The position numbers and the translations under genes are program-made. Of a stretch of DNA of 64,000 nucleotides, positions 29,189 to 41,402 are shown in pieces. The stretch is from Sphagnum compactum (taxonomy: Eukaryota; Bryophyta; Sphagnopsida; Sphagnales): the NCBI GenBank assembly GCA_965153455.1, contig OZ234499.1, forward strand, positions 5,687,577-5,751,576, in the 5' to 3' direction. Each line of letters opens with the position of its first letter. The first letter of the stretch is position 1. A model generated the notes under the pieces. That model was not told the DNA's origin, made no database searches, and saw only the letters and a program-made list of their open reading frames with translations.

Positions 29189-29512
29189 TTGGCCTTGCCT
29201 ACTACCAAGGCAAGGAGGATATTGTGTTTAGATTCACTATAGAGTATAGTAGCTTAAGTGATTTTGGCCCCTAAGTAATAAGTCTATTTTTATAGGTGGA
29301 TTTCAGAATGATGATATTTTGGCCTGTGTTGAAACTTGAGATTAGTTATAGAGTGATAATATCTTGAAGGATTTTGGTTTCTTTTAGAGGATCTTTTGAA
29401 GATTATATTTTTGCATGGTGAAATATTTGAGTTTTCACAATTCTTCTTTTGCCTTAAGATACTTTTTAATATTAATGGCAAGGCCATGGTGTGACACACC
29501 CCTTGTTAGGGT
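29189..29512 (+). repeat. Dispersed repeat family A, copy A2
   Basis: Follows copy A1 closely: TTGGCCTTGCCTACTACCAA, then GTGTTTAGATTCACTATAGA, GAAACTTGAGATTAGTTATA and TTTTTGCATGGTGAAATATT, ending GGCAAGGCCATGGTGTGACA. This copy keeps the 10-bp inverted ends TGGCCTTGCC / GGCAAGGCCA intact (with one base missing from the first). Confidence 0.75.
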
Positions 29513-32500
29513 TTGGAATTACTTAACGATTGATTAGACTCCCTACATTCCAATATCACCACTGTAATAACATGGTGTACCTGCAAGCCCAGTTATTCAC
29601 AACAACAGGGCCGCTTCCAAGGGTAGGACATTTTGTGTAGGGTAATGCCTGAGGCCATGGCCCTTATCGGAATAAGGGTTTGCACGAGATGAAGGCGGAC
29701 CCTTATTCCAGTAGTACCCACGGCCAAGGGCATTACATGGCATAAAAACCAATGGATTGCTACTTTTTTTTTTAAAAAAATTTAACATTATAACCGGTGG
29801 GTACCATATGGGTATCACAGTAATGAAAAAAAGTAACATGAGCATTTTGAAAAGTGAAAACACCCATCTTTGCAATCCTTTTCTGGTGACTTGTTGGCTG
29901 GCAATTGACACAACCAATTTGTTCAACAAGAATCTAGATCTAGTGCCTAGTATGCCCTTGCATCTAGATTCTGCACATGATGATATTGGACATCCAGAGC
30001 CCTCCTTATAGATTTAGAACGTTTAATAAACTAGATTTCTTTCTGGAACTAATTACTAAATCAATTTATCTTTAGTAGGTGTGTTGAGAGATCAAATGTT
30101 TGTTTCTATCATTTAGAGCTTTCCGAATTGTTTTACAATAACTTAGAAGGGTTTCATTTGCAGGAGTCTGAGTTTGTTGTTGGATTTGTGTATTATTGCA
30201 ACAGATGAAGTTTTGATCATTTGAGACTCTTCGCAGCATGCAGCTCAATAATTCCTTGGAGATCCTCATGAGGTCTGGTGTCCTCTCAGCAAAAGTTGCC
30301 CATGATTGATTCTTGAGTTTACAAACATGCCAAAGTGTTTCTATGCGTTCCAGTGTTTTCTTTGAAGTTTGAAGATTCTGACGAGTTGTGGCCTTGGTGG
30401 CAGCAGGGTGGGTACCTCAGCTGGCAGCTGAAATCACACGCTACAACACTTGTACCAGTTGCCTTGGTCGCTTGTACATGGTCTTCCCTTGTTAGGGTAC
30501 CTATAACTTTTTGTTAAGGGGGGGGGGGGTGTGTTGGATTTTTTTCAGTTCCCAATGTGTTCCCCAAGTTCCCAACGTGTTCCCAATAGCTCCTCACTTT
30601 ATCCGGTCTTCTTTGCCCTAAGTAAGTCCTACTCTTGTAATCTATATATGCAGCCCAAAGGAGGAGATTACAACATATCTATTTTGGGACTTTTCTAAGC
30701 TTGGGTTTTTTTTTTTGGGATGGACCAATCAAGGATACCCATCACAAAAGAAGAAGAAAAAAAATTGAACTTTGGGCATCCCCACAACCAATTAATATGA
30801 GTCAATAGGTAGAATGTTCATAGGAAGGGCTATTAGTTGAGGCCAACAAAAGTGCCAGCCAATTTTAGGAATATAACTTCCATGCAACCAATGAGAAGTT
30901 GTGTCATGGAGTGCTCCCTTGTCATGGGGGGGGGAGGGGGGGCTCAAAGCAAACAGTTCCCAAGTTCCACACATATTCCTCAAAGAATTCCCAATGGCAC
31001 CTCACTTTTATCCCATATGTTTTGGCAAATGTTGTTCTCCTTTCACCATTGGAGTGGGTGGCTGGCCAAATGTGTTGGATTTGTGAATAATGGATCCGCT
31101 GACCTACTGCTTTAGTGTGGTTGTCCACTATTTCATGTCCTGTCCCTACCACCCACCCCCTCTCCCCCAACTCAACAATTGTAGATCACGGAACTCCTCA
31201 TTCCAAGGTTGGCAAAGAGAAACTAGTTTCTGCTGAACCCCCTTTACCCTTCAAAATACATTTAGGGTTTAGGGTTTAATGGGTATTTTTTTTTCGGTGA
31301 TGCCTCGTGTTCACATCAAAACCTACTGAATGTACATATTGAGAGATGAGGGTTTGGGAAAGAGCGTAGTGAGGATATACAACATACTGATTTCCATCAA
31401 TGTCTTGGGTTGTAGGTGGCAAATAACTTTGATTTTGACAAACAAAGCAAGAGTTAGGGTAAAGAGGCCCATCACCAAACACAGGCTGATCACTGAACAT
31501 CTATTAAGTGCGATAGTGGGCCTATGTTAAAACATAACAATTCTTATGTGTATTTGCCCTTTTGTCTCTCACCAAACGCTTGGTTCAAAATAATTCTGTT
31601 CTAAATTTTTCATATTGCTAATCGCCCATCAAGTTTTAGTGTTCGATATTAGAGATTTTGGTGGCCATGTTTGTAAAAATTTTGAATAAATTTACAAAGG
31701 GACCCATTTCGTGATAAGTGATTAGCTGAATTTCATTAGGGAAAGGGGGAAACATGAAATATTTTCAATGTTTGGTTATAGGGAAAAATTGAGCCAATTT
31801 GCAAAGGCCACATGTTTGGTGTGGAAATAAAAACTTGGTGATAAACAATTGGATTGAATATTACAAGGAGAAAAAGCTTAGTGATGGGGCTTGCAAATGA
31901 TGTTAAATAGCACACAACTAACCATATACAAGGATTAGGGTTTACAAGAATCCAAGGGATAATCAAATCCTTTACATTAATTTGGAAATCCTTCTGATCT
32001 CCCCCCAATTTTGTGCACATCCCATTCTTGCCAAAAACTACAACCACCAAATTCACAAGGTAATGCTGCAAATCTGCATACACGATTCATTCTTATAATG
32101 ATACAAACAAAACTCAAATAGTATGTCCAAGCTTCCAATTTGTGAGAGAGTTAGCTTCAAGTCTTTCATCAAGGTTTTGAGAGCATATGGGCTAGATCAG
32201 TAAAGGCCAGGCAACATAGAAAGATTAGAGAACTCTAAGTAGATCAACAAGTCCTAGTAGATCAACAAGACAAACTTTGCAACTTAAAGTAGCTAAAAAA
32301 AAGTCTTTAGAGCTAGATTGGGAAATTGCACACGTTAGGTTAGCCAAAGAGGAGCTACAAGAACATGATCATCAACAATCAAATCCTAAAATTGTCAAAG
32401 AAGAGAGAGATTCAAAGGTGGATGTATGGGGCATCTAAAAAGGGATGCAATAGATGAACTTTCCAGTCAAAAATTCAAAATTTTTTTGTATTACCGTTGG

Positions 32501-33179
32501 ATATAAAGTTCTCTAATTCATAGGTATAGTATAGGTTGCAATAAAAGAGGTAGATTTTTTCAAGCTCTAAGAAGTCATAGTTGTTATACACACCTATTGC
32601 CTACACAAAGATAATTGATCAAAATTTAATATGGTCAAACTTTGAAAAGTTCTATGTTTTGATCACAAGTTCCAAATAACTAAAGGCATATGCATTTCAC
32701 ACTTACCCTGATCTTTCACATTTTCTTCAGAACTAGTCAAAATACAAAATATTCCGGTTTGTACATTTTATAGGGCCAGACCAAACACCCCCCACTTGTT
32801 GGAGGTTAAGGCATGGGGGTTTTGAATCATGATGTTGTTGAATGTGCCTCGTAGGAGGTGAAGTGGATTGGATGACCAACCCAAACAGGACAAAAAGAAT
32901 GTCTCGCCATTTTTTGGATCACCAAAACCAACAATAAAACAATGAAAAGTCAACATATCCAATCGTATCAGCACTAGAGGCAAATGGAGCAACCAGGCAT
33001 TAGAAGAGGCCATGGATGTAGTTGAAAAAGGGACAACTTCATTGAAGAAGGCAAGTAGGCACTGGAACATACCATTAACCTTGTTGTTTGATCATTTGTA
33101 TGGAAAAACAAAATCCAAAAAAATAAGACCAATAGATGTGTTAACAACATAAGAAGATTAAACAATGGTTTTTTGGGTT
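29513..33179. other. Gene-free region with degenerate retrotransposon-like pieces
   Basis: No gene seen. Two related segments, about 30545-30605 and 30951-31015, share CAGTTCCCAA, TTCCCAATGG or TTCCCAATAG and CACCTCACTTT; the first lies in a stretch running from TGTTGGATTTTTTTCAG to a TATATATGCAGCCC box and could be an old LTR. G runs occur at about 30519-30529 and 30926-30940. Confidence 0.4.
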
Positions 33180-34155
33180 TTGGCTATGTTGGATGTTGGG
33201 CTATCAATAAGCTTGCAACAATTTTGCCAAATTATGCTTCAATACCCTAATTTAGCCTAATTTATTTAAGTTTTGCCAAGTTTTGTGAAGTATAACCAAG
33301 ATTAACCAAAATAGCCATGTTTAACGAAGTTTTGCTAAGTTTTGTTAAGTTTAGCCATGTTTTGCCATGTTTTGCCTCAATACCCTAATTTAATTTAGTT
33401 TATCTACATTTTGCCAAGTTTAGCCATGTTTTGCCAAGTTTTGCGTCTATACCTTAATTTAACGTAATTTATCCAAGTTTTGCCAAGGTTAGCCAAGTTT
33501 AAACAAAATAGTCATGTTTAGGCAAATTTTGCTAAGTTTTGCCAAGTTTAACCTAAATAACCATGTTTTGCCATGTTTTGTCAAGTTTAACCTAAATAAC
33601 CATGTTTTGCCATGTTTTGCTAAGTTTAGCCAGATTTAACCTAAATAGCCATGTTTTGCCATGTTTTGCCATGTTTAGCCAATTTTAACATAAATAACCA
33701 TATTTTGCCAAATTTAACCAAATTTAACCTAAATAGCCATGTTTTGCCAAGTTTAGCCAAATTTAACCTAAATAGTCATGTTTAGCCAAGTTTTGTCAAG
33801 TTTGACCAAGTTTAACTTAAATAACCATGTTTTGCCAAGTTTTACCAAGTTTTGCCAAATTTAACCTAAATAACCATGTTTAACCAAGTTTTGCCAAGTT
33901 TAACCTAAATAGTCATGTTTTGTTATGTTTTGTCAAATTTAACCTAAATAACCATGTTTTGTCATGTTTTGCTAAATTTTGTTTCAATACCCTATTTTAA
34001 CCTAATTTATTTAAGTTTTGTCAAGTTTTGCCTCCTTACCTTAGTTTAGCCTAATTTATTTAAATTTTGCCAAGTTTAACCTAAATAATCAAAATTTGCC
34101 AAGTTTAACCAAATTTAACCTAAATAGCCAAGTTTAACCAAATTTAACCTAAATT
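33180..34155 (+). repeat. Minisatellite array of TTTGCCAAGTTTAACCTAAA-type units
   Basis: Nearly 1 kb made of short related words: TTTTGCCAAG, TTTTGCCATG, TTTAACCTAAATAACCATG and variants, in irregular order. The longer unit is about 28-30 bp and contains two to three copies of a 10-12-bp core. Units differ by point changes, so the array is old. It lies about 700 bp left of the CACTA element and shares the AACC/TAAA word style of its arrays. Confidence 0.85.
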
Positions 34156-35294
34156 TGTTGTTGTTTATATGTCTTTTTGTGACTTTTTGTTCGATGGGTG
34201 TTCATTTTTTATTTAGTGTAAAGAATTGTTCATACACGAGTTTTCCATTTTTGTTTTGTTTCCAATTTTGAAATTATAATATTGTACCCATATTAATGAT
34301 TTTGAAAGACTTTTTGTGTTATAATTGAACATTCCATTCACACTATTTTCAAAAACCATCTAACATGGCATAGTTTCCTTCATATAGTTTTACTAACATG
34401 TTTTCAAAATGATAGTTTGTGATGAAAGCCATTCATTTGACTTGGAATAGTTGATAGTTTAAAAGGAAAAGGATATGTGTCAAAATGAATGTTTTGTGCT
34501 AAAAATGTGAATGTTTGGCTAGGTGTTTTATAATATACATGTTTGTTATGTGTTGTTTTAACATTTTTGTAAAACAAATATGGTAAGGTATTGTCAATAA
34601 TTGAGGTTTTTAAACAAGTTTTATCAATAAATTTTGTGTTTTCGAATGTTTGTGATGTTGTTTGAAACCTATCAAAATGTTGATGCAGTTTACATTGTTT
34701 TGTCACATCATTTGTTTTTAACTCATAATATTTTACAATTTCATGCCAAATGTTTGTTCCAATGATGTTTAAACCATCAATTTTTAATTTGAAAATTCAC
34801 AAATTTCAAATTAGTGAAGGTTGGTAAAGGTCGTGTCATTATAATGTTTAAACACTACTACAAAAACAAGTTATTTTGATTTGGGAATCCAATAAAAAAG
34901 GACCCCATTTGGACAACCATAAAAAAAATCATCTTTTCAATTTAGACAAATTGTTTTGAACTTGTCTTATATGATTAAAGGGTGGTTTTTTTTACCGGAA
35001 GACTATTGGATTATTTGATTAGTCATTTTGACTACTAGATAATGGACCATTTGACTGGTCAAATTTCTACCCAATTATTATTTTTAATTATTATTTTAAA
35101 AATTGTGTAAGTAAATGTAGGTAAAAAGGTAGGTAGGTTGTATATAAGTTTAGTAGGTCATAAAAAGGCAAGTAAGTAGGTGGTAACCTAACTTAATCTA
35201 CCTAATCTAGCCTGCTTAACTTATTTAATCTATTTAACCTTTTTAAACTAAATTTAACTTACTTACCTTAATCTTTTAAACATGTATATAGGTT

Positions 35295-35366
35295 ATAAAT
35301 ATTGGAGTTGAACTGCAAACCTTCACAATGATAAACCAAATCCTTACCAATGGACTACACCATTAA
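35295..35366 (-). other. tRNA-like sequence (possible SINE head or tRNA relic)
   Basis: On the minus strand, AGTCCATTGGTAAGG resembles the A box and AGTTCAACTCC resembles the B box of a tRNA gene, about 35 bp apart. No intact cloverleaf is evident, and it lies inside the CACTA element. Confidence 0.35.
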
Positions 35367-35403
35367 ATATGTTCAACTTTTGTTAATTTTTTTTATTGTA
35401 AAT

Positions 35404-35880
35404 GTTTATTTCACGTCATTAAACATAGTGGCGAAACTTAGATGACAACTAATGACTAAATCAAATGGTTAAACTTAATGGCTTAATGTAATGATTAAAC
35501 ATAATGGTTAAACCTTGGCTAAATTTAGTGATTAATTATAACGGTTAAACATAATGATTAAATTTAATTGATAAATCTAATGGCTAAACTTCATGGTTAA
35601 ACTTAATGATTAAATCTAATGACTAAACATAACAACTAAACTTAGTTGATAAACTTAATGGTTAAACCTTTTAGCTAAATTTAGTGGTTAAACATAATAA
35701 TAAAACATTGGTTAAACATAGTGGCTAAACTTAATTAATAAACCTAATGATTAAACTTCATGCTTAAACTTTGGTTAAACATAATGATTAAATTTAACCC
35801 AAACATAATGGTTAAACCTACTAACTAAATCTAATGGTTAAACATGATAACTAAACCTGGTTAAACCTAGTTGATAAACA
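35404..35880 (+). repeat. Left subterminal minisatellite of the CACTA element
   Basis: About forty degenerate units of roughly 12 bp, consensus TAATGGTTAAAC with frequent GGCTAAAC and GATTAAAC variants. Same orientation as the array at 38040-38560. Confidence 0.85.
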
Positions 35881-36311
35881 CTTCACCAAAATGTGTCCTA
35901 GTTCACTTTGGGTTTCACTAAATTTTGAATGAATTTGAACATTTTTACCATGGTGAAATTAGTCAGCCCCCTAATGAACGGGGACCAGTTGTTATTAATA
36001 ATGAATTGGTCCATTAGTACCTAGTAATATAAATTTACCAAGCCATTTCACTTGCTAGTTAATTAACTAGGCAACATGGAAATCAATTAAATTTAAATTA
36101 TTTAATATTTAATGTAATATTTGATATTATTGATCATTTAAAGATTTTTCAGCCTTTGAATTATTGACACGTGTCATTACCTATGTTAGGTTCAAAACTT
36201 AGCATAGGCCACATAATCAACCTAAGTAAGCACCTATTCTTAAATAAATACATAGGAGAATATTCGGTCAACTTACCATTGTTGATTGCAAATACAACAT
36301 TTGTGAGGTTT

Positions 36312-36370
36312 GATTTTTTGACCTCTGAGATGGAAACAAACACCCTTACCATCAAGCCATCACATGTGTT
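36312..36370 (-). other. tRNA-like sequence (possible SINE head)
   Basis: On the minus strand, TGGCTTGATGGTAAGG resembles an A box and the following GAGGTCAAAAAATCAAACCTC could fold as a T arm. A box and T arm are spaced as in a tRNA. Not an intact tRNA. Confidence 0.3.
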
Positions 36371-36659
36371 GTGATAATGTTTTACATTGCATTTTATTTA
36401 TCAAATACTTCATTTGAAACATTACAAAACATAAAACTTAAAGAATTCATATTTTATTGAAATTTTGTCCAAATGAAATGATTAAAGTTTAATTTAAATT
36501 TTTTTCAATAATGTACATAGTTACATTTATTTCCTTTTCAAAATGTAGAATTTGAACAAATTTTTTTTTGAATATCATTATTCAATAATATTTCAATGAC
36601 AATTTTATTGAAAAAAAAATGTTTAATAAATAAATAAGATTTTATTAATATAATAATAT

Positions 36660-37380
36660 TACCTATGTTAGGCTACTTTCAGCTATTATAACGCTACTTT
36701 TCATTGTTCTAAGTTTTTTCACCCTACATTATTTATGGTTATTCTTAGTTTTTTTTGCTATTCTAAGTTATTTCATCTTAGGTTATTTTTAATTATGTTA
36801 ACTTAATTGTTGGTTACTTTTGGCTATTGAAGGTTATTTCACCTTATGTTATTATTGGTTATATTACCAGAGGCTATTTGTGATTATTCTATTTGTGGTT
36901 ATTGTTAGTTGTTTTATTGGTGGCTATTGTTCGTTATTCCATTGGTAACTATTGTTAGTTATTTTATTAGTGGATGTTGTTGGTTATTCTATTGGTGGCT
37001 ATTTTATTAGTGCATATACATTTTATTGGTGGCTATTTGTTTGGTGGCTATTGGTGGCTATAAAAAAAATTTATTAATGACTATTATATTGGTGGTTATT
37101 AATGGTTATTTTATTAATGGCTATTGGTGGATATTTTATTGATGAATATTGGTGGTTATTTTAGGTTAAATTATCATAGGTTATTGGTGGTTATTAATGG
37201 TTATTTTATTATAAGTTATTGTTAGATATTCTAAGTTATACTATCATGATAATTTTGGTAGTTATTTTATTATAGGTTATTTTAAATTATTTTTCATAGG
37301 CTATTATTGGCAATTTTAAGTTATTTTGTCTTAAGTCATTATAGTTTATTTTAAATTATTTTAAATTATTATATTTAAAA
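36660..37380 (+). repeat. Central minisatellite array, TTATTGGTGGCTA type
   Basis: Degenerate units of about 12 bp: GGTTATTTTATTGGTGGCTA, TTATTAATGGC and TTATCATAGG variants. It grades at about 37370 into the complementary word style (AATAACCTAAAATAAC-like) up to 37560. Confidence 0.8.
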
Positions 37381-37542
37381 TAAAATAACGTATAATAACA
37401 TAAAGTAGAATGACCTTAAATAACTTAAAATAAAAAACCTGTAATAAACTAGCTATGATACCTTAAGGTAGAATAATGTATAATAATTTAGGGTATAATA
37501 ATTTATAATAACTTAAGGTATAAATTAAAATAACTAAGGTAG

Positions 37543-38025
37543 CCTAAAATAATATAGGGTATATCATAAAGTAACATAAGGTATTTAAAACAACAACATA
37601 AAAATAATTTTGTTTATCACAGTAAATTATAATAATGAATTATGTCAACTAGTAATGAAACATGATGTTTATATCATGATATTATATTAAAATAACTTTA
37701 CCAAGGTGAAATCATTAAAGTGCAATGAATTTATTTCACTTTTAAGGTCTTATAATGATTTAAGGTATATAGGGTATAATGATTTCAACCAGGGTGATTT
37801 AGGATAAAATAATATAAGGTATATCATAAAGTAACATAAGGTATTTAAAACAACAACATAAAAATAACTTTGTTTATCATAGTAAATTATAATAGTGAAT
37901 TATGTCAACTAGTAATGAAACATGATGTTTATAACATGATATTATATTAAAATAACTTTACCAAGGTGAAATCATTAAAGTGCAATGAATTTATTTCACT
38001 TTTAAGGTCTTATAGTGATTTAGGC
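37543..38025 (+). repeat. Recent 260-bp tandem duplication
   Basis: 37543-37765 and 37803-38025 are nearly identical; ATATCATAAAGTAACATAAG starts at 37561 and again at 37821. I count about six differences over roughly 223 bp. It is the youngest-looking duplication in the window and lies in the middle of the CACTA element. Confidence 0.92.
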
Positions 38026-38039
38026 TAATGAATTACACC

Positions 38040-38560
38040 CCACTTTTGTACTAGTGAAACCTAATGAATAAACTTCATGGTTAAATTTTGACTAAACCTA
38101 GTGGTTAAATTTAATGGCTAAACATAATGACTAATCTTTGGTTAAACTTAGTGGTTAAATCTAGTGGCTAAGCATAATGATTAAAACTTGATTAAACATA
38201 ATGGTTAAACATAGGTTAAACCTAGTGATTAATAAATTGACGTTAAACTTAACGGGTAAATATAATGGTTTAACATAGTGGTTAAATTTAAGCTATACAT
38301 AATGGTTAAATTTAAGTTGTACCTAGTGGTTAAATTTATGTTATACCCAATGGCCAAATATAATGGTTCAACTTAGGTTAAATCTAATGTCAAATCTAAT
38401 GGTTAAGCATAGTGGTTAAACCTAGTGGTTAAATTTAAATTAAGCCTAATGGTTAAATTTTGGGTAAACCTAGTGGTTAAATCTAATGACTAGACATAAT
38501 GGCTAGAAATTTAATGGTTAACTACACCTAGTAACTACACCTAGTGGCTAAACTTAGATA
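38040..38560 (+). repeat. Right subterminal minisatellite of the CACTA element
   Basis: Units of AATGGTTAAAC, CTAGTGGTTAAAT and AATGGCTAAAC type, the same family and orientation as 35404-35880. It sits about 510-1030 bp from the right end, mirroring the left array. Confidence 0.85.
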
Positions 38561-38567
38561 GGTAAAT

Positions 38568-38745
38568 GGATGGATAGATATGATGTAGGTAATATGCAAA
38601 TAGGTGGGTAGGTAAGTAGGTAGGTGAAAAAATATAGGTAGATAGGTAGGTAGGCGAGTAATAGGTAGGTGGGTGGGTAATAGGTAGGTAAATAGCTAAT
38701 TAGGTAAATAGGTGAGTGAATAAATAAAAGGTACATACATAGGGT
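38568..38745 (+). repeat. GGTA tetranucleotide-derived repeat
   Basis: GTAGGTAGGTGGGTAATAGG-type text, a diverged GGTA microsatellite. Followed (38765-38890) by a few units of CATTGACCATTTTGATTAAA. Confidence 0.8.
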
Positions 38746-39073
38746 AGTAGACCATGTCACATTTTATTAAAGATCATTGACCATCTTGATTTAATGTTTC
38801 ATTTGATTAAATACCATTGACCATTTTGTTTAAAGATCATTGGCCATTTTGATTAAATGTTCAATTTTATTAAAAACCATTGGCCATTTTGACTAAGGTT
38901 GTACAATTTGACTATATGTATTTAGTCAAATTAACCATTATGGTCAAGTTGATTAATAAAAAATACATGTGTCATTCACACCCCTAGCCTTTAATCAAAA
39001 TGTATGTGTCCATTAATCAAAACGATAAATTAGTCAACTTGAACCTCTTAAAAAATCATGATTTGTGGTAGTG

Positions 39074-41402
39074 AAATCACCCATGAATTGATTATGAACT
39101 TGTTTTATTACACACAATCTATGATCAATAAATGTTAACATTTTATTACGTAGTAAAAAGAATTCATCTATCATTAGTAATCAATGTTGATCATACATCT
39201 TTGTTAAAGTGTCACATCTTGTATCACTTAATGGTTTTGATGAATCTTTGTTTTTTTTGGTCTAAATGGCATTCGTAATAATTCTTTGTTCATCATTAAG
39301 TTATTTCATTTGTGATGCAAATTTTCCATATACAACAAGTTCATTGGTTACTTGACAAACATGTGTTAATTGATTTTTTTCAATATTTTCTTTTGGATTA
39401 TTTATGGTTTTCATATGTTAAATCACATGGTTCAACTTCCTTGGTATTTATAAATAATACATTTTTGTATGATTTGCTTGTGTCAATAATAAATTGTTCC
39501 AAAAGAATACTTTCCTGCCCATTTATCTTATTCATTTTCTATGTATTTTCCTTGTAAATTATCCCATTCATCACCATTTTTATTATTTTTGTTGAATATA
39601 TATGCAATTATTTTTTACTTTTTCAATATTTTTTTAATATGTAAACATGTTTTTATGATGTACAATTGTTTTTAAATTAGTTTTTGATTTATGAAAATGA
39701 TTAAACAAAAGTAATAATTTTATATATGATATTTTCGATTTTTGTGAAGATTAAATGAAACTCAATGGATAATTTTATTATGTTCACGTTTCTTGAACAT
39801 TATTTTCCTAAATATATGTAATCTAGTTGTGATGATTATAATATTTATCAATTAATGATTTGTATTGTGTGCTTATCAAGGTAGAAGGTGAATTGTGTAA
39901 TATTTTGTGGTGATGGTACAAAAGTTCTTTTTTTTTCATGTATTCATAAATTGAAATGATCTTATTGAGTGATAAAATGGAATTGATAACAATATGTGCA
40001 TTACTTGTTGACAAACATTTTTGTGCATTTAAAAATATATTTCCTAATTTTTATTCATTTAGATGCTCTTGTTTGATCATGTTTACATTTTTTCAACATG
40101 AATTGCATTTTTCGTGTAATAAATTTGTTTACTAAATTGTTTTAAGTAGAAAGTGTAATAAGTCGTAACAACATATCAATCTAAAATGTATTGCACTTAT
40201 GTGAAGCATGCATTAGAGACAAATTATTTCATGTTTGTTTCTAATGCATGCTTCACATATGCATATATATATATATATATATATATGAACACAAAATATT
40301 TTTGTGCATTTCATTAGAGGTTTAGGATATTGAAATTAACAAACTAGTTGATTTTTTTCTTCCATGTTCATTCGTGTCGATGTATTTGTGTACTATGAAT
40401 TTTAATTGGAAGAATTTTTTGATCATAAATATTCATGAACAAAATTTTCAATAGCTTCATTTGATGAAAACGTTAAAGCAAGAAGTGTTTTCTAATTACC
40501 ACAAAAATCAATGATCATGCGATAACTCTCCAATATGAAATTCAATACAAAACAAATATTTAAGTTCACCAAATAGAAGGTTTTTTTTTGTTTTAATTAC
40601 AAAAATTGTTAATTTTGTTGAAATGTACAAAATCCTAGAACAAGCAAATTGCCCATTTTGCAACAATGAACAAGCATTGCTAGTGCACCATCCATTGGAT
40701 GCACATTATGATTCAATTTTGAATGAACATTAATTGAATTAATATTTGGTTTCATTTTTTCAACCCAATTCAATAAGAAGTAGGTCCTATTTATAGGTAG
40801 GTAGGTAAGAATATAACCAAACGACTAAATAAATAAATCGTTTATGCATAAATAATGGTTATTTTTAATTATCTACCTATGAACAACCCTACTAGTTGTG
40901 GGTTGTCATCAATGTTGTCCAATTCCTCCTTTTTGAAAGAACCTTTGATCCCAATTTTTTTTAACATTAAAAAAAAATTGGTAAGCTTTTCAGGTGTGGG
41001 TTGAGCTCGGTTTTTCAAAATTTTGAACTTATGGTTTGGTTTTGACATTTTTTTAAAATTCAAGAACCTTGAAGCTTGGTTGGAAATCGGGTTTTGATTA
41101 TGTGTGCACACTAGCACTTTGCAAAGTTGAATTTTTTTTTTTAGAGGTGCAGAGTTTTTAAACAAGTTAAAATTGAAATTTGTGAAAGTATGAAATTCTT
41201 TTAACAAATTAAAATAAATAAAATCTACCTAAAACATTTAGCTTACTTGTTAAGTTTTCAAAAAAATTCAATGTGTTTACTTTAAGAACTTAGCTCATTT
41301 TTAGTAAGAGGTTTGATTTTGATTCTAATAAAAGGCTAGTTTCACAATTTGATCCTTGCATTAGTTCCATCCAAAGAGTATTAAGCTAAATCACGAGAAC
41401 TA
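39074..41402. other. AT-rich gene-free region
   Basis: No gene seen. A frame at 40869-41207 on minus (112 codons) has a segment resembling, at DNA and frame level, 63600-63690 on plus, so it is probably part of a dispersed repeat rather than a gene. Confidence 0.5.
40198..40259. repeat. Hairpin-forming inverted repeat beside an AT microsatellite
   Basis: Arms of about 26 bp (40198-40223 and 40234-40259), with core GTGAAGCATGCATTAGAGAC, pair with one mismatch that would be G:U in RNA; the loop is 10 bases. An (AT)12 run follows at 40263-40286. Confidence 0.85.

Larger units (their letters stand above)
34853..39073. mobile_element. Non-autonomous CACTA (En/Spm-type) DNA transposon
   Basis: 4221 bp. 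The left end reads CACTACTACAAAAACAAG and the reverse complement of the right end reads CACTACCACAAATCATG, giving a terminal inverted repeat of about 13 bp starting CACTA. Both sides carry AAA (34850-34852 and 39074-39076), matching the 3-bp duplication of the superfamily. The inside has no long open frame and no transposase motif. It is filled by short-period repeats: two arrays of AATGGTTAAAC type lie at about 550-1030 bp from each end, which fits the subterminal repeats typical of CACTA elements, though here they are in direct rather than inverted orientation. AAA in AT-rich DNA is weak evidence alone; the CACTA ends make the call. Confidence 0.8.

Noticed and set aside
31736-33165. Several minus-strand frames of 100-115 codons as possible retrotransposon proteins.
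   Set aside because: No reverse transcriptase, integrase or gag motif can be read in any frame.
38568-38745. GGTA/TACC repeats and other short-period arrays as a possible CRISPR or regulatory array.
   Set aside because: Units are diverged, adjacent without unique spacers, in plant nuclear DNA; they are micro- or minisatellites.
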